The notes under the pieces: model-generated
Seen by the model: the letters and a program-made list of their open reading frames with translations, nothing else
The model's database searches: none
What the model was told of the DNA's origin: nothing
Assembly: GCF_022179725.1 (NCBI RefSeq)
Contig: NZ_BPRC01000001.1
Span: 372,001 to 436,000, forward strand
DNA: 64,000 bases
Direction of reading: 5' to 3'
Origin: Methylorubrum aminovorans
GTDB taxonomy: Bacteria; Pseudomonadota; Alphaproteobacteria; Rhizobiales; Beijerinckiaceae
Position numbers and translations under genes: made by a program
In this document: positions 21,143 to 30,582 of the stretch, one piece after another
How the letters are laid out: each line of letters begins with the position of its first letter
Position numbering within the stretch: position 1 is the stretch's first letter

Positions 21143-21171
21143 CGGCGCGGGATAGAACGCATCCCGCGCCG
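21143..21171 (-). terminator. 11-bp-stem hairpin after the helicase gene
   Basis: CGGCGCGGGAT-N7-ATCCCGCGCCG is a perfect 11 bp inverted repeat 28 bp after the helicase stop. It lacks a T-run on the minus strand, so it may be a Rho-assisted or RNA-stability hairpin, or lie in the leader of the DUF1508 message. Confidence 0.5.
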
Positions 21172-21198
21172 AAAGGATCGCTTCAGATTGCCGAGTGA

Positions 21199-22731
21199 TC
21201 AGGAACGCGGCGCACGGTCGAGCCAGCCGATGGCGCGACCGCCCTCGCTGCCGGAGCGCGCGGGGCGACCATCGTTCGGACGGCCGCCCTGGGGGCGCGC
21301 GCCTTGCGGGCGGGCCCCCTGCGGACGGCCTTCGCCGGCGCGCTCGGGGCGGCGCTGATCCTGCCGCTGGCCGTCGGGACGCGGGGCGCCGGAGCGCTGG
21401 TCCTGACGGTGGCCCGGCTGACCACCGGGACGGCCGCCGCGCGCCTCGTGGGCGCGCGGCTCGCCGCGGCCCTCGCCACCCTGGCCGCGACCGCCGCCCG
21501 GACGACCCTGGCGATGGCCGGGGCGACCCTGCGGCTGGCGCGGCGGACGGCGTGCCTCCTCGGCGGCGGTGTCCTGCGCTTCCTGGCGGCTCGGCGGCAC
21601 GAAGCCCTCGGGGAAGCCGGCGACCGGCACCTTCTGGCGCGTGGTGCGCTCGATGTCACGGAGGTATGCGCGCTCCTCGTCGTTGCAGAACGAGATCGCC
21701 TGACCTTCCGCTCCGGCACGGGCCGTGCGGCCGATGCGGTGGACGTAGCTCTCCGGCACGTTCGGCAGGTCGTAGTTCACGACGTGGGTGACACCCTCGA
21801 CGTCGATGCCGCGGGCGGCGATGTCGGTCGCGACCAGCACGCGGCAGGAGCCGTCGCGGAAGGCGGCGAGCGCCCGCTCACGCTGCGGCTGGCTCTTGTT
21901 GCCGTGGATGGCGGCGCCGACGATGCCGGCCTTGTCGAGGCCGCGCACGACCCGATCCGCACCGTGCTTGGTGCGGGTGAAGACGAGCACGCGCTCGATC
22001 TTCGGATCGCGCAGGACGTGGTTGAGCAGGGCCTGCTTCGCGCCGGTGTGGCAGAAGATGACCTGCTGATCCACCCGCTCGGCGGTGGTCGCCACGGGTG
22101 TGACCGCCACCTGAACCGGGTTGGACAGGTACTGGTCGGCGAGGCCGGCGATGTTCTTCGGCATCGTCGCCGAGAAGAACAGGCTCTGGCGGCGCGCCGG
22201 CAGCATCTTCACGATCCGCTTGAGCGCGTGGATGAAGCCGAGGTCGAGCATCTGGTCGGCCTCGTCGAGGACGAGGATCTCGACGCCCTCCAGCGTCAGC
22301 GCCCGGCGATCGACGAGGTCGATGAGCCGGCCCGGCGTGGCGACGAGGATATCGACGCCCGGCGCGATCGCCCGCTCCTGGCGGCTGATGTTCACGCCGC
22401 CGAACACGACGGTGTTGGTGTAGGGCAGGTGCCGGCCATAATCGGAGAAGCTCTCGGCGATCTGGCTCGCCAGCTCGCGGGTCGGAGAGAGCACGAGCAC
22501 GCGGCAACCGCGGCGCGGCGCGCGGCGGTTCTCGAGCGACAGGCGGTGGAGGATCGGCAGGGCGAAGGCGGCGGTCTTGCCGGTGCCGGTCTGGGCGATG
22601 CCGCAGAGGTCGCGGCCCTCCATCGCCGGCGGAACCGCCTGCGACTGGATCGGGGTCGGCGTGACGTAGCCGGCTTCTTCCAGCGCGCGGAGCACGGGCT
22701 GAGCGAGGCCGAAATCAGTGAATTGGGTCAA
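21199..22731 (-). CDS. DEAD-box RNA helicase, RhlE type
   Basis: A 510-residue ATP-dependent RNA helicase. The Q motif (FTDFGLAQPVLRALEEAGY ... PTPIQ), motif I AQTGTGKTAA near 47-56, DEAD near 153, FFSATMP (SAT) and HRIGRTARAG are all present, completing both RecA-like domains. From about residue 378 the protein is an intrinsically disordered tail rich in Gly, Arg, Gln and Pro, with GARPQGARPQGGRP repeats, typical of RhlE proteins. A TTG at 22731 places the start at MTQFTDFG; the frame stays open to an ATG at 22842, but those residues are not family-like. Confidence 0.92.
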   Translation of the reverse strand: MTQFTDFGLAQPVLRALEEAGYVTPTPIQSQAVPPAMEGRDLCGIAQTGTGKTAAFALPILHRLSLENRRAPRRGCRVLVLSPTRELASQIAESFSDYGRHLPYTNTVVFGGVNISRQERAIAPGVDILVATPGRLIDLVDRRALTLEGVEILVLDEADQMLDLGFIHALKRIVKMLPARRQSLFFSATMPKNIAGLADQYLSNPVQVAVTPVATTAERVDQQVIFCHTGAKQALLNHVLRDPKIERVLVFTRTKHGADRVVRGLDKAGIVGAAIHGNKSQPQRERALAAFRDGSCRVLVATDIAARGIDVEGVTHVVNYDLPNVPESYVHRIGRTARAGAEGQAISFCNDEERAYLRDIERTTRQKVPVAGFPEGFVPPSRQEAQDTAAEEARRPPRQPQGRPGHRQGRPGGGRGQGGEGRGEPRAHEARGGRPGGQPGHRQDQRSGAPRPDGQRQDQRRPERAGEGRPQGARPQGARPQGGRPNDGRPARSGSEGGRAIGWLDRAPRS

Positions 22732-23326
22732 GTCGGTACTTTCAGGCAGCGGAACCTGCGATCCGGCGCAGCGCGCTCGGAGAAACGAGGAGGTCCGTCG
22801 GTGCGGAAGGCTGCCCGCGTGATGGGGCGGCCTGGGGTGCATGCACGTTGAAGAGAGGGGCCGGGGCGCGACCTCGAAAGGCGCGAACCGTCACGCAGCC
22901 CCCTCAAGCGACCCCGTGTGGCCGCTGACGCTGCAGGTGCGATATGCGACGTTGCACCTGCGAAGTCAATGCAAAGGACGCAGCGAAAGGCGCGCTGAAG
23001 GTCGGGCCGACGCTCGTGTTCGAGGCAGCAGGCATGAACGGCCGATGCAAGACGATCAAGGTTCGACGCGTATGCCATCACGGATGGCAGCAAAACGTGA
23101 TGCAAGCGACGATTCGTGATTCCGTCCCCGGATACCGTCCTCCGATTCACGAAAGACGAAATTACAACAAAGATCAGGAAGACGACCTTGGCCGTAGTTG
23201 CCAGTACACATCAAAAATCAATAACGCTCTTGTGATGGCGAAAAGGATGTCGTGCCAGGGAACATCATCAATCCTACGTCAGATGTTCGATCGGCGGCTT
23301 GAAACCGCTCGGGCAGGAGACGCGCA
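22732..23326. other. Divergent promoter region of the helicase and RTX genes
   Basis: About 595 bp separates the two starts. GCAGGTGC-N13-GCACCTGC (22933-22961) is a perfect 8 bp inverted repeat, and TTCGTGA ... TCACGAA lies further on near 23114-23158. The part nearest the RTX gene is AT-richer than the surroundings. An open frame crosses the interval on the plus strand but has poor codon bias and no domain, so I do not call it. Confidence 0.5.
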
Positions 23327-24412
23327 ATGGCCACGATTACGGGAACGAACGTAGACAATGTTCTGACCGGCACGCCAGATGACGACATCATTCTCGGTCT
23401 TCTCGGGAATGATGTCATTACCGATCCGGGTGGCTTCAACCGGATCGATGGTCAGGACGGAAACGACACCATTACCGGTGGTGCCGACCTCGATTACATT
23501 GCCGGCGGGCCCGGCAACGACACGATCTTCGGTGGTGCCGGCTTCGATCAGATCATCGGCGAGGCCGGCAACGACACGATCTACGGTCAGGACGGCGACG
23601 ATTACGCGGCCGGCAATCCCGGTGATGACGCCCTCTACGGCGGACTCGGAAACGACTTCCTGGTCGGTGAGGCCGGCGTCGATCTCGTCTTCGGTGACGA
23701 GGGCAACGACTTCGTCGCGGGCGGCGATGACAATGATACCGTCAGGGGCGGCGACGGCGACGACCTCGTCGACGGCGACCTCGGCAACGATGCCCTGTTC
23801 GGCGACGCCGGCAACGACGTGGTCTTCGGCGACTACGGCGACGACAGGATGTCGGGCGGTTCGGGGGCCAACACCCTCGACGGCGCGCTCGGCACCGACA
23901 CGGCCGTCTTCGCCTTCAACTTCCTCGACGCCGATGTCACGTCAGCCGGCACCCTCTCCACGATCGGCGGCCAGGACTCGACGGACACGGTCAAGAACAC
24001 GGAAGTGTTCGAGTTCGCCGACCGCTCCATTCTGCAGGCCGACGGCAATGCCCTCGTCGATGACCTGTTCTACCTGAGCCAGTACGCCGACGTCTTCAGC
24101 AACGGCAACGACGCCGAGCAGCATTTTCGCGATTACGGCTGGAGGGAAGGCCGCGACCCGAACGCGTTCTTCGACACGAAGGGTTACCTCGCCGCCTATA
24201 CCGACGTGGCGGCGGCCGGCATCGACCCGCTCCAGCACTACCTGACCTACGGCTGGAAGGAGGGCCGCGATCCTTCCGCGCAGTTCGGCACCAACCAGTA
24301 TTTGGCGGCTTACGGAGACGTGGCGGCGGCCGGGATCAATCCGTTGCAGCATTACCTCGAATATGGCGCGGTCGAAGGGCGTTTGCCCTTCGGCGACGGC
24401 ACCTTCGCCTGA
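23327..24412 (+). CDS. RTX (hemolysin-type calcium-binding) repeat protein with C-terminal tandem repeats
   Basis: A 361-residue acidic protein. Residues 10-190 hold about 15 RTX nonapeptides of the GGxGxDxIx type (GNDTITGGADLD, GNDTIFGGAGFD), which form a calcium-dependent beta-roll. There is no Sec signal; such proteins usually leave by type I secretion with a C-terminal signal. From about residue 245 three repeats of about 39 residues follow, each with YLxxYxDV, G, PLQHYLxYG and EGRxP. I recognise this repeat from other RTX-like proteins but not its function. GGCAGGAGACGCGC precedes the ATG. Confidence 0.88.
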   Translation: MATITGTNVDNVLTGTPDDDIILGLLGNDVITDPGGFNRIDGQDGNDTITGGADLDYIAGGPGNDTIFGGAGFDQIIGEAGNDTIYGQDGDDYAAGNPGDDALYGGLGNDFLVGEAGVDLVFGDEGNDFVAGGDDNDTVRGGDGDDLVDGDLGNDALFGDAGNDVVFGDYGDDRMSGGSGANTLDGALGTDTAVFAFNFLDADVTSAGTLSTIGGQDSTDTVKNTEVFEFADRSILQADGNALVDDLFYLSQYADVFSNGNDAEQHFRDYGWREGRDPNAFFDTKGYLAAYTDVAAAGIDPLQHYLTYGWKEGRDPSAQFGTNQYLAAYGDVAAAGINPLQHYLEYGAVEGRLPFGDGTFA

Positions 24413-24478
24413 GGAAACCGACACGCTGGAAACCGAGCGATCCGGCGGGGCACGGCCGGATCGTCATCGACAGCAACG

Positions 24479-24505
24479 CCCCGGCACGCACCGCGCCGGG
24501 GTTTT
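24479..24505 (+). terminator. Rho-independent terminator after the RTX gene
   Basis: CCCCGGC, 9 nt loop, GCCGGGG, then TTTT, 66 bp after the stop codon. Confidence 0.8.
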
Positions 24506-24519
24506 AACGTGCGAGGTCG

Positions 24520-24756
24520 TCATCCCTCGTCGAAACAACTCATTCGGAACACCTCGATCCCCGCGCCGTCGATCACCCGGACCGCTTCCGCGGAAGCGCC
24601 GGAGCGCTGCGGAACCCGGGCGCGTGCGAACAGGCGCCGCGCCCGCTCCTCCGCCCCCTCCTGACTCGACGTCCGCACGGAGATCCGTTGCTGAACGCCG
24701 CCGGGCGCGTCGGCCTCCTCGGGGCCGAGCACCTCGATGTGATAGGTCTCTCGCAC
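24520..24756 (-). CDS. Hypothetical 78-residue soluble protein
   Basis: A GTG-initiated protein (MRETYHIEVLGPEEADAPG) with an alternating beta pattern, a charged helix SQEGAEERARRLFARARV and a final VIDGAGIEVFRMSC strand. No signal, helix bundle or known motif is seen. It is divergent from sseA with a 188 bp gap and converges on the RTX terminator. The compact fold-like pattern and normal codon use support a real gene. Confidence 0.6.
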   Translation of the reverse strand: MRETYHIEVLGPEEADAPGGVQQRISVRTSSQEGAEERARRLFARARVPQRSGASAEAVRVIDGAGIEVFRMSCFDEG

Positions 24757-24944
24757 GTCGTGTCGTATCCTCAGCTCTCCGCGCAGGGCTTACCCGAAGA
24801 TCGGGCCGCCCGCAGGCTGTCGAAAGGCCTTGAACAAGCGGGACTCGGTGACATGGGGGTTTCCGCGTCCCGGCCTTGCCGAATTCCCCTCAATGCCGGA
24901 TGTGGTGTCTTCATTTGCGGGTACGCGCATAGGCGAGGACATCC

Positions 24945-25793
24945 ATGACCGCATCGCCCTTCGTCACGGTGGAGTGGCTGCACCAGCGCCTCAGCGCGCC
25001 GGACATCGTTGTCCTGGACGCGTCTTGGTACCTGCCGGCGCAGGGGCGCGATGCCGAAGCCGAATATCAGGCGGCCCATATCCCAGGTGCGATCCGCTTC
25101 GATCTCGACGCGATGAGCGATACCGATTCTTCCCTTCCCCACATGCTGCCGCGGCCCGAGGTGTTCTCCTCGAAGATGCGCGCGCTCGGCGTCGGCGACG
25201 GGGCACAGGTCGTCGTCTATGACGGGATGGGCCTGTTCTCGGCGCCGCGTGTGCGCTGGATGCTTCAGACCTTCGGCATGCGTGACGTCAAGATCCTGGA
25301 GGGCGGGATGCCGGCCTGGGTCGCGGCGGGCTATCCGACCGAGGACGGCGAGGGCCGCCCCCGCGACCGGCGCCATTTTACCGCGCGGCTCGACAACGGC
25401 GCCGTGGCGGATGCGGGCGACATCGCCCGCGCGCTCGGCAATGGCTCGGCCCAGGTGGTCGATGCCCGCTCCGGCCCGCGCTTCCGCGGCGAGGAAGCGG
25501 AGCCGCGCCCCGGCGTGCGCCCCGGCCATATGCCCGGTGCCCGGAACCTGCACTACGCTGCGCTCCAGGCGAATGGCCGCCTTCGGGACGAGGCCTCGCT
25601 GCGCGCGGCGATCGCCGAGGCCGGGGTCGATCTCGACCGCCCCGTCATCACCACCTGCGGCTCGGGCGTCACTGCGGCGATCGTCGCCCTGGCCCTAGAG
25701 ACCTTGGGCAAGGAGCCGCGGGCGCTCTACGACGGCTCCTGGTCGGAATGGGGTGCCGACCCTGCGCGGCCCGTCGCGACCGGTCCCGCCTGA
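24945..25793 (+). CDS. sseA: 3-mercaptopyruvate sulfurtransferase (two-domain rhodanese)
   Basis: A 282-residue protein with two rhodanese domains. It should transfer sulfur from 3-mercaptopyruvate to an acceptor thiol or cyanide. The N-terminal domain has VVLDASWYLP and HIPGAIRFDLDAMSD; the C-terminal domain carries the active loop TTCGSGVTA with Cys238. The CGSGVT form marks mercaptopyruvate rather than thiosulfate sulfurtransferases. GAGGACA precedes the ATG. Confidence 0.94.
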   Translation: MTASPFVTVEWLHQRLSAPDIVVLDASWYLPAQGRDAEAEYQAAHIPGAIRFDLDAMSDTDSSLPHMLPRPEVFSSKMRALGVGDGAQVVVYDGMGLFSAPRVRWMLQTFGMRDVKILEGGMPAWVAAGYPTEDGEGRPRDRRHFTARLDNGAVADAGDIARALGNGSAQVVDARSGPRFRGEEAEPRPGVRPGHMPGARNLHYAALQANGRLRDEASLRAAIAEAGVDLDRPVITTCGSGVTAAIVALALETLGKEPRALYDGSWSEWGADPARPVATGPA

Positions 25794-25863
25794 AGGATCG
25801 GGCCGCTCCCTCTTTCGCGCCGTGCATTGCGGGGATGCTGGCCGGCGAGAGGACGACACAGCG

Positions 25864-25878
25864 TTAAAGGGCGGTTAA
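25864..25878 (-). promoter_or_regulatory. CtrA box (TTAA-N7-TTAAC on the minus strand)
   Basis: The plus strand reads TTAA-AGGGCGG-TTAA, and the minus strand gives TTAA-CCGCCCT-TTAAC, an exact match to the full CtrA consensus. It lies 71 bp after the sseA stop and about 100 bp before the heparinase-like gene. Regulation by CtrA is inference. Confidence 0.55.
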
Positions 25879-25979
25879 GAGGACGGGCATAAGCGTGGCC
25901 CAAGCCTGTTGCCGGAGACCCGAACAGGGGGCCGTGCGGCAAACCGTGCGGCCCGTCTCGAAGGCTCGGAGGATACGGC

Positions 25980-27686
25980 TTGGGCAGGGGCCCCGAACGC
26001 TGGCAGCTCTACCGCCTGCTTGGTCACGAGATCGTCCGCGCGGTTCGCGAGCGGACGGCCCGGCTCACGGCGCGGCCCGAGATCCTCACCCGCGCGCGGG
26101 TGACCGCTCTCGTGATCGCCCCGCACGATCTGCGCACGAGCGACGCCTCGCTCGCCGACGACATCTATTCCGGCCTGTTCGTCTTCGCCGGCCGCTCGCT
26201 GATTGTGAGCGGGCGCTCCCCCTTCGACTACGATCCGCCCTCTCCGGAATGGGCGGACGCGCTCTACGGCTTCGGCTGGCTGCGCCATCTGCGCGCCGCT
26301 GATACGGCACTCGCGCGCGCCAATGCCCGCGCCTTCGTCTCGGATTTCATGAACGGCCGGGGCGAGGCCGCCCGCGCCAGCCCGGTGCCGGTGGCGTCCC
26401 GGCGGTTGATCTCGTTCCTATGCCAGTCGCCGCTGGTGCTGGAGGGCGCCGACCACGCCTTCTACCAAGCCTTCCTCAAGGCGGTGGGCAAGGGCGCGCG
26501 GGAGCTGGAACGCTCGCTGCGCCGCTCGGCGCCACCGCAATCGCGTCTGCTCGCCGCCGTGGCGCTGACCTATGCCGGGCTCTGCTGCGAGGGCATCGAA
26601 CCGATCCTGCGACGCGCGACCCGCATCCTCGTGCGCGAACTCGACACGCAGATCCTGCCCGATGGCGGCCACCGCTCCCGCGATCCGCGCTTCGCCATGG
26701 AGCTGCTGCTCGATCTGCTGCCGCTGCGCCAGAGCTTCCTCAGCCGGAGCGTTGATCCGCCCGAAGCCCTGCTTCGCGCGGTCGACCGGATGCTGCCGGC
26801 TTTGCGCCTGCTGCGCCACGGCGATGCCTCGCTCAGCCACTTCAACGGCATGGGCGTGACGGCGGCCGACCATCTCGCCACGCTGCTGGTCTATGACGGG
26901 TCCGGCACCGAGCCGCTGATGTACGCCTCCCATTCCGGCTATGCCCGGATGGAAACGGGCCGCGTCGTCATGGTCTGCGATGTCGGCGCGCCGCCGCCGA
27001 TGGACCAGTCGCGCGAGGCCGCCGCCGGGTGCCTCTCCTTCGAGTTGACGAGCGGCGCGCAGCGCATCGTCGTCAATTGCGGTGCGCCCGCCGGCGGCGG
27101 CGAGCTGCGCCGGGCCGCGCGCAGCACCGCCGCGCACTCGACCGCGACGGTCGCCGACACGTCCTCCTGCCGCTTCCTCGACGAGCCGGAGGATTGGTGG
27201 ATCGGCCGGCTCGCCGCCCGCTGGTTGCTGGCGCGCCGGGGGCCCGTCGTGATGCGCGGCCCCGGCCCCGTCGCAGTCGAGCGGCGCACCGAGAACGGCG
27301 CGTCCGTCCTCGCCGCCCGCCATGACGGCTACGTCGCCGAGTTCGGCATCCTGCACGAGCGCCGCTGGCGCCTCTCGAGCGGCCCGGTGCGACTGGACGG
27401 CGAGGATGCCTTCCGGCGCGAGGGCAAGCGCGCGCGGCCCCAGCCGGTCGCGGTGCGATTCCATCTCCACACCGCCGTCGCCCCCCAGCCCCAGGAGGAC
27501 GGCAGCGTGACCTTGGGCCTGTCGACCGGCGAGCGTTGGCGCTTCTCCGCGGAGGGCGCGACGCCGACGATCGAGGAAAGCATCTACTTCGCCGGCGTGG
27601 TCGGGGCACGGCGGACAGCGCAGATCGTCCTGCACCTGTCGGTGGACGAGGATGCCCTGGTGCGCTGGCGGATCGAGCAAGTCTGA
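25980..27686 (+). CDS. Heparinase II/III family protein
   Basis: A 568-residue protein. The N-terminal two thirds is an alpha-helical (alpha/alpha toroid) part with LARANARAFVSDFMN, SRRLISFLCQSP, and QILPDGGHRSRDPRFAMELL and SHFNGMG. The C-terminal third is a beta-sandwich with SGYARMETGRVVMVCDVGAPPP and LHERRW, the layout of heparinase II/III-like lyases. The substrate is likely an anionic polysaccharide, perhaps the cell's own capsule or wall polymer, but this is inference. The start is TTG with GGAGGAT 6 bp upstream. The gene precedes purH, a recurrent order in Alphaproteobacteria. Confidence 0.88.
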   Translation: MGRGPERWQLYRLLGHEIVRAVRERTARLTARPEILTRARVTALVIAPHDLRTSDASLADDIYSGLFVFAGRSLIVSGRSPFDYDPPSPEWADALYGFGWLRHLRAADTALARANARAFVSDFMNGRGEAARASPVPVASRRLISFLCQSPLVLEGADHAFYQAFLKAVGKGARELERSLRRSAPPQSRLLAAVALTYAGLCCEGIEPILRRATRILVRELDTQILPDGGHRSRDPRFAMELLLDLLPLRQSFLSRSVDPPEALLRAVDRMLPALRLLRHGDASLSHFNGMGVTAADHLATLLVYDGSGTEPLMYASHSGYARMETGRVVMVCDVGAPPPMDQSREAAAGCLSFELTSGAQRIVVNCGAPAGGGELRRAARSTAAHSTATVADTSSCRFLDEPEDWWIGRLAARWLLARRGPVVMRGPGPVAVERRTENGASVLAARHDGYVAEFGILHERRWRLSSGPVRLDGEDAFRREGKRARPQPVAVRFHLHTAVAPQPQEDGSVTLGLSTGERWRFSAEGATPTIEESIYFAGVVGARRTAQIVLHLSVDEDALVRWRIEQV

Positions 27687-27814
27687 AGACCGCGCCGAAG
27701 GCGGTTGAAACAGCCGGTTCCGTCATCCGACCACGGCGTCTTCAACTGGCCGCCCGCGTCGGTTCCGTGCTACCGCGCGCGCAAATTCCTCGTTTGACGA
27801 CATAGGCCGTTTCC

Positions 27815-29413
27815 ATGCCGCGCGACCAAATCCGGGTCTCCCGCGCCCTTCTCTCCGTCTCGGACAAGACCGGGCTCACCGACTTCGCCGCGGCGCTGAG
27901 CCGGCGGGGCGTCGAATTGGTCTCGACCGGCGGCACCCACCGCGCGCTGACCGAGGCGGGCCTCGCCGTGAAAGAGGTGTCCGAGCTGACCCGCTTTCCC
28001 GAGATGATGGACGGACGGGTGAAGACGCTGCATCCGGCGGTTCATGGCGGCCTTCTCGCGGTGCGCGACAACCCCGAGCACCAGGCGGCGCTCGCTGCCC
28101 ACGGGATCGGCGCTATCGACCTGCTCGTGGTCAACCTCTACCCGTTCGAGGAGACGCTGAAGGCCGGCAAGGCCTATGACGACTGCGTCGAGAACATCGA
28201 TGTCGGCGGCCCGGCCATGATCCGCGCGGCGGCCAAGAACCATGCCGACGTCGCCGTGGTGGTCGATGTCACGGACTACGATGCCATCCTCACCGAACTC
28301 GCCGCACAGGACGGCCAGCTCACCGCCGCCACCCGCCGCCGATTGGCGCAGAAGGCGTTCTCGCGCACCGCCTCCTACGACGCGGCCATCGCCAACTGGC
28401 TCGCCGAGGTCGAGGGGGGCGACGAGGCCCCGACCTTCAAGGCGCTCGGCGGCTCGCTCGCGCAGAGCCTGCGCTACGGCGAGAACCCGCACCAATCGGC
28501 CGCCTTCTATCGCCTGCCCGGCACGCTGCGCCCGGGCATCGCGACCGCCCGGCAGGTGCAGGGCAAGGAACTGTCCTACAACAACCTCAACGATACCGAC
28601 GCCGCCTACGAATGCGTCGCGGAGTTCGATCCCGCCCGCACGTCGGCAGTGGCGATCATCAAGCACGCCAACCCGTGCGGCGTCGCGGAAGGGTCGAGCC
28701 TGCTCGAGGCCTATGAGCGAGCGCTCGCCTGCGACCCGACCTCGGCCTTCGGCGGCATCGTGGCCCTCAACCGCCCCCTCGATGCCGAGGCCGCGCGAAA
28801 GATCGTCGAGATCTTCACCGAGGTCATCATCGCGCCGGACGCCTCCGAGGAGGCGCTCGCCATCGTCGGCGCGAAGAAGAACCTGCGGCTCCTCCTTGCC
28901 GGCGGACTCGCCGATCCGCGGGCGAAGGGCGAGACCCTCCGCACCGTGGCAGGTGGCTTCCTTGTCCAGGGCCGGGATGCGCTCAGCGTGGACGACATGG
29001 CGTTGAAGGTCGTCACGAAGCGCACGCCGAGTGAGCACGAACTCGCCGACATGCGCTTCGCCTACCGGGTGGCCAAGCACGTGAAGTCGAACGCCATCGT
29101 CTACGCTAAGGACGGCGCCACGGTCGGCATCGGCGCCGGGCAGATGTCGCGGGTCGACTCCTCGATCACGGCCGCGCGCAAGGCCGCGGAAGCGGCCGCG
29201 CGCCTCGGGCTACCGGAGACCCTCGCCAAGGGCTCGGCGGTGGCGTCCGACGCCTTCTTCCCCTTCGCCGACGGACTGCTCGCCGCGGCCGAGGCCGGCG
29301 CCACCGCCGTGATCCAGCCCGGCGGCTCGATGCGCGACGACGAGGTGATCCGCGCCGCCGACGAGGCGGGCCTCGCCATGGTGTTCACCGGCGTTCGCCA
29401 CTTCCGGCACTGA
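27815..29413 (+). CDS. purH: Bifunctional AICAR transformylase / IMP cyclohydrolase
   Basis: This 532-residue enzyme carries out the last two steps of purine synthesis: formyl transfer from 10-formyl-THF to AICAR and ring closure to IMP. The N-terminal MGS-like cyclohydrolase domain has [16 protein letters not shown] and [21 protein letters not shown]. The transformylase domain has [25 protein letters not shown] and [11 protein letters not shown], ending [22 protein letters not shown]. The length is normal. Confidence 0.97.
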   Translation: MPRDQIRVSRALLSVSDKTGLTDFAAALSRRGVELVSTGGTHRALTEAGLAVKEVSELTRFPEMMDGRVKTLHPAVHGGLLAVRDNPEHQAALAAHGIGAIDLLVVNLYPFEETLKAGKAYDDCVENIDVGGPAMIRAAAKNHADVAVVVDVTDYDAILTELAAQDGQLTAATRRRLAQKAFSRTASYDAAIANWLAEVEGGDEAPTFKALGGSLAQSLRYGENPHQSAAFYRLPGTLRPGIATARQVQGKELSYNNLNDTDAAYECVAEFDPARTSAVAIIKHANPCGVAEGSSLLEAYERALACDPTSAFGGIVALNRPLDAEAARKIVEIFTEVIIAPDASEEALAIVGAKKNLRLLLAGGLADPRAKGETLRTVAGGFLVQGRDALSVDDMALKVVTKRTPSEHELADMRFAYRVAKHVKSNAIVYAKDGATVGIGAGQMSRVDSSITAARKAAEAAARLGLPETLAKGSAVASDAFFPFADGLLAAAEAGATAVIQPGGSMRDDEVIRAADEAGLAMVFTGVRHFRH

Positions 29414-29463
29414 AACGGGCGGCGCCGGTTCCCGGCGCTTCGCTTCGGGTTTTGCCGTCAATC

Positions 29464-29497
29464 GTCATCGCGAGCCGGAGCCGACGCGATCCAGAGC
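29464..29497. repeat. 34-bp dispersed intergenic repeat, copy 1
   Basis: It begins GTCATCGCGAGCC and ends GCGATCCAGAGC. It aligns without gaps to the element at 37610-37643, with 27 of 34 positions the same by eye. It lies between purH and the DUF937-like gene, both of which end here. Confidence 0.6.
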
Positions 29498-29528
29498 GCT
29501 GCGCTCTCCGGATACGTCGGACAGTGCG

Positions 29529-30317
29529 CTAGCTCTTGGCGACAGGCTTGCGTCTCGGTGGGCTTCCCTCTCCGGCGCGGGAAGGAGATGCCGGCGGTGA
29601 CGAGGGGGCCGCTCTGGGGCCAGTCGGTTCGGGCTCCGGCTTGGACTGACTCCAGAAGGCGTCGAACGCCTCCTTCATCGCCTTGACGTTCTGCTCCTGA
29701 ACCTCCGCTCCGGTCTGGAGCATCTGCTGGAGCACGTCCATCGAGGCCTTCGTCGCGTCCGGCAGGGGCGCGGCCTCCGCTTTCCGACCGGTCGAGCGCA
29801 ATTCGGGCCGCGGCGCCGACGGCTTTGCCGAGGGATTAGCCTGCGCGGCGGCGGTCAGTCCGTTGAGCCAATCCGTCCAGAGCGTGCCGACCGGATAGGG
29901 GGAGGGCGGGGGCTCTGCGGCCGGAGCCGGGGCGGGCGCGTTGAGAAGCAGGTGGACGATGCCGGCCACGATCATGCCGGCCATGATCGGCAGCATCTGC
30001 CGAAGAGCCTGGGCGCCGACGCCGCTCGCCGTCGAGGCCTGCTGGATCACCGCCTGCGCGATCATGGGCGAGCCGAACAGCCCCGCCAGCATGTCGGCGC
30101 CGGGCTGCGGCTGCGCCATTCCCGGCTGAGCGAGCCCGAACAAGCGCCCGAACCCCATGGGATCGGTCCCGGCGTTGCGCTGCATTCCCATGGTCAAGGC
30201 CGGCAGCAAAGCCTCCATGGCGCGGCGGGTCTGCTCCGGCGTGAGGCCGAATTGCTGCCCGAAGGCCTTCACGCTCGCGTCGCCCTGGCTCTGAAGGATG
30301 TCGAACATCGTGTACAT
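29529..30317 (-). CDS. DUF937-like membrane-anchored protein
   Basis: A 262-residue protein. The N-terminal part (MFDILQSQGDASVKAFGQQF ... ALLPALTMGM) resembles DUF937/YidB helical repeats. One hydrophobic helix follows at about 108-126 (MLPIMAGMIVAGIVHLLL), then Ala/Pro linkers around an amphipathic helix (ASMDVLQQMLQTGAEVQEQN, VKAMKEAFDAFW) and a Pro/Ser/Arg-rich tail. The helix at 205-235 recalls phasin-like granule proteins, but I cannot support that further. ATG 30317 or 30308 could be the start. Confidence 0.75.
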   Translation of the reverse strand: MYTMFDILQSQGDASVKAFGQQFGLTPEQTRRAMEALLPALTMGMQRNAGTDPMGFGRLFGLAQPGMAQPQPGADMLAGLFGSPMIAQAVIQQASTASGVGAQALRQMLPIMAGMIVAGIVHLLLNAPAPAPAAEPPPSPYPVGTLWTDWLNGLTAAAQANPSAKPSAPRPELRSTGRKAEAAPLPDATKASMDVLQQMLQTGAEVQEQNVKAMKEAFDAFWSQSKPEPEPTGPRAAPSSPPASPSRAGEGSPPRRKPVAKS

Positions 30318-30582
30318 GGCCGGGCGCCTCGCGGGAGCAGCAACGGTCCGGATGCCGAACGCTCCTGGGTCCGGTCGGAAACGCGCGGTGACAACGAGCG
30401 CGTGACGCGAAGCCCATCTTCGTTCCGGCCGCGCGCCGGCGATGGCCGTCGACACTCACGCCCGGAGGCGCGCCGGAACGGCCTCGGCCGAGAGTGTGTC
30501 GCAACCGGACGGGGCTGACCAGCGCTAAGCCAGATTCCGCGTCGATTTCCCTAGGGATAGCGGCAATCCGGCGCCGGCATCG

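Noticed and set aside
22944..23354. 136-codon plus-strand frame upstream of and overlapping the RTX gene
   Set aside because: The third-position GC is mixed, there is no ribosome site and no known motif, and it runs into the RTX gene start in another frame.
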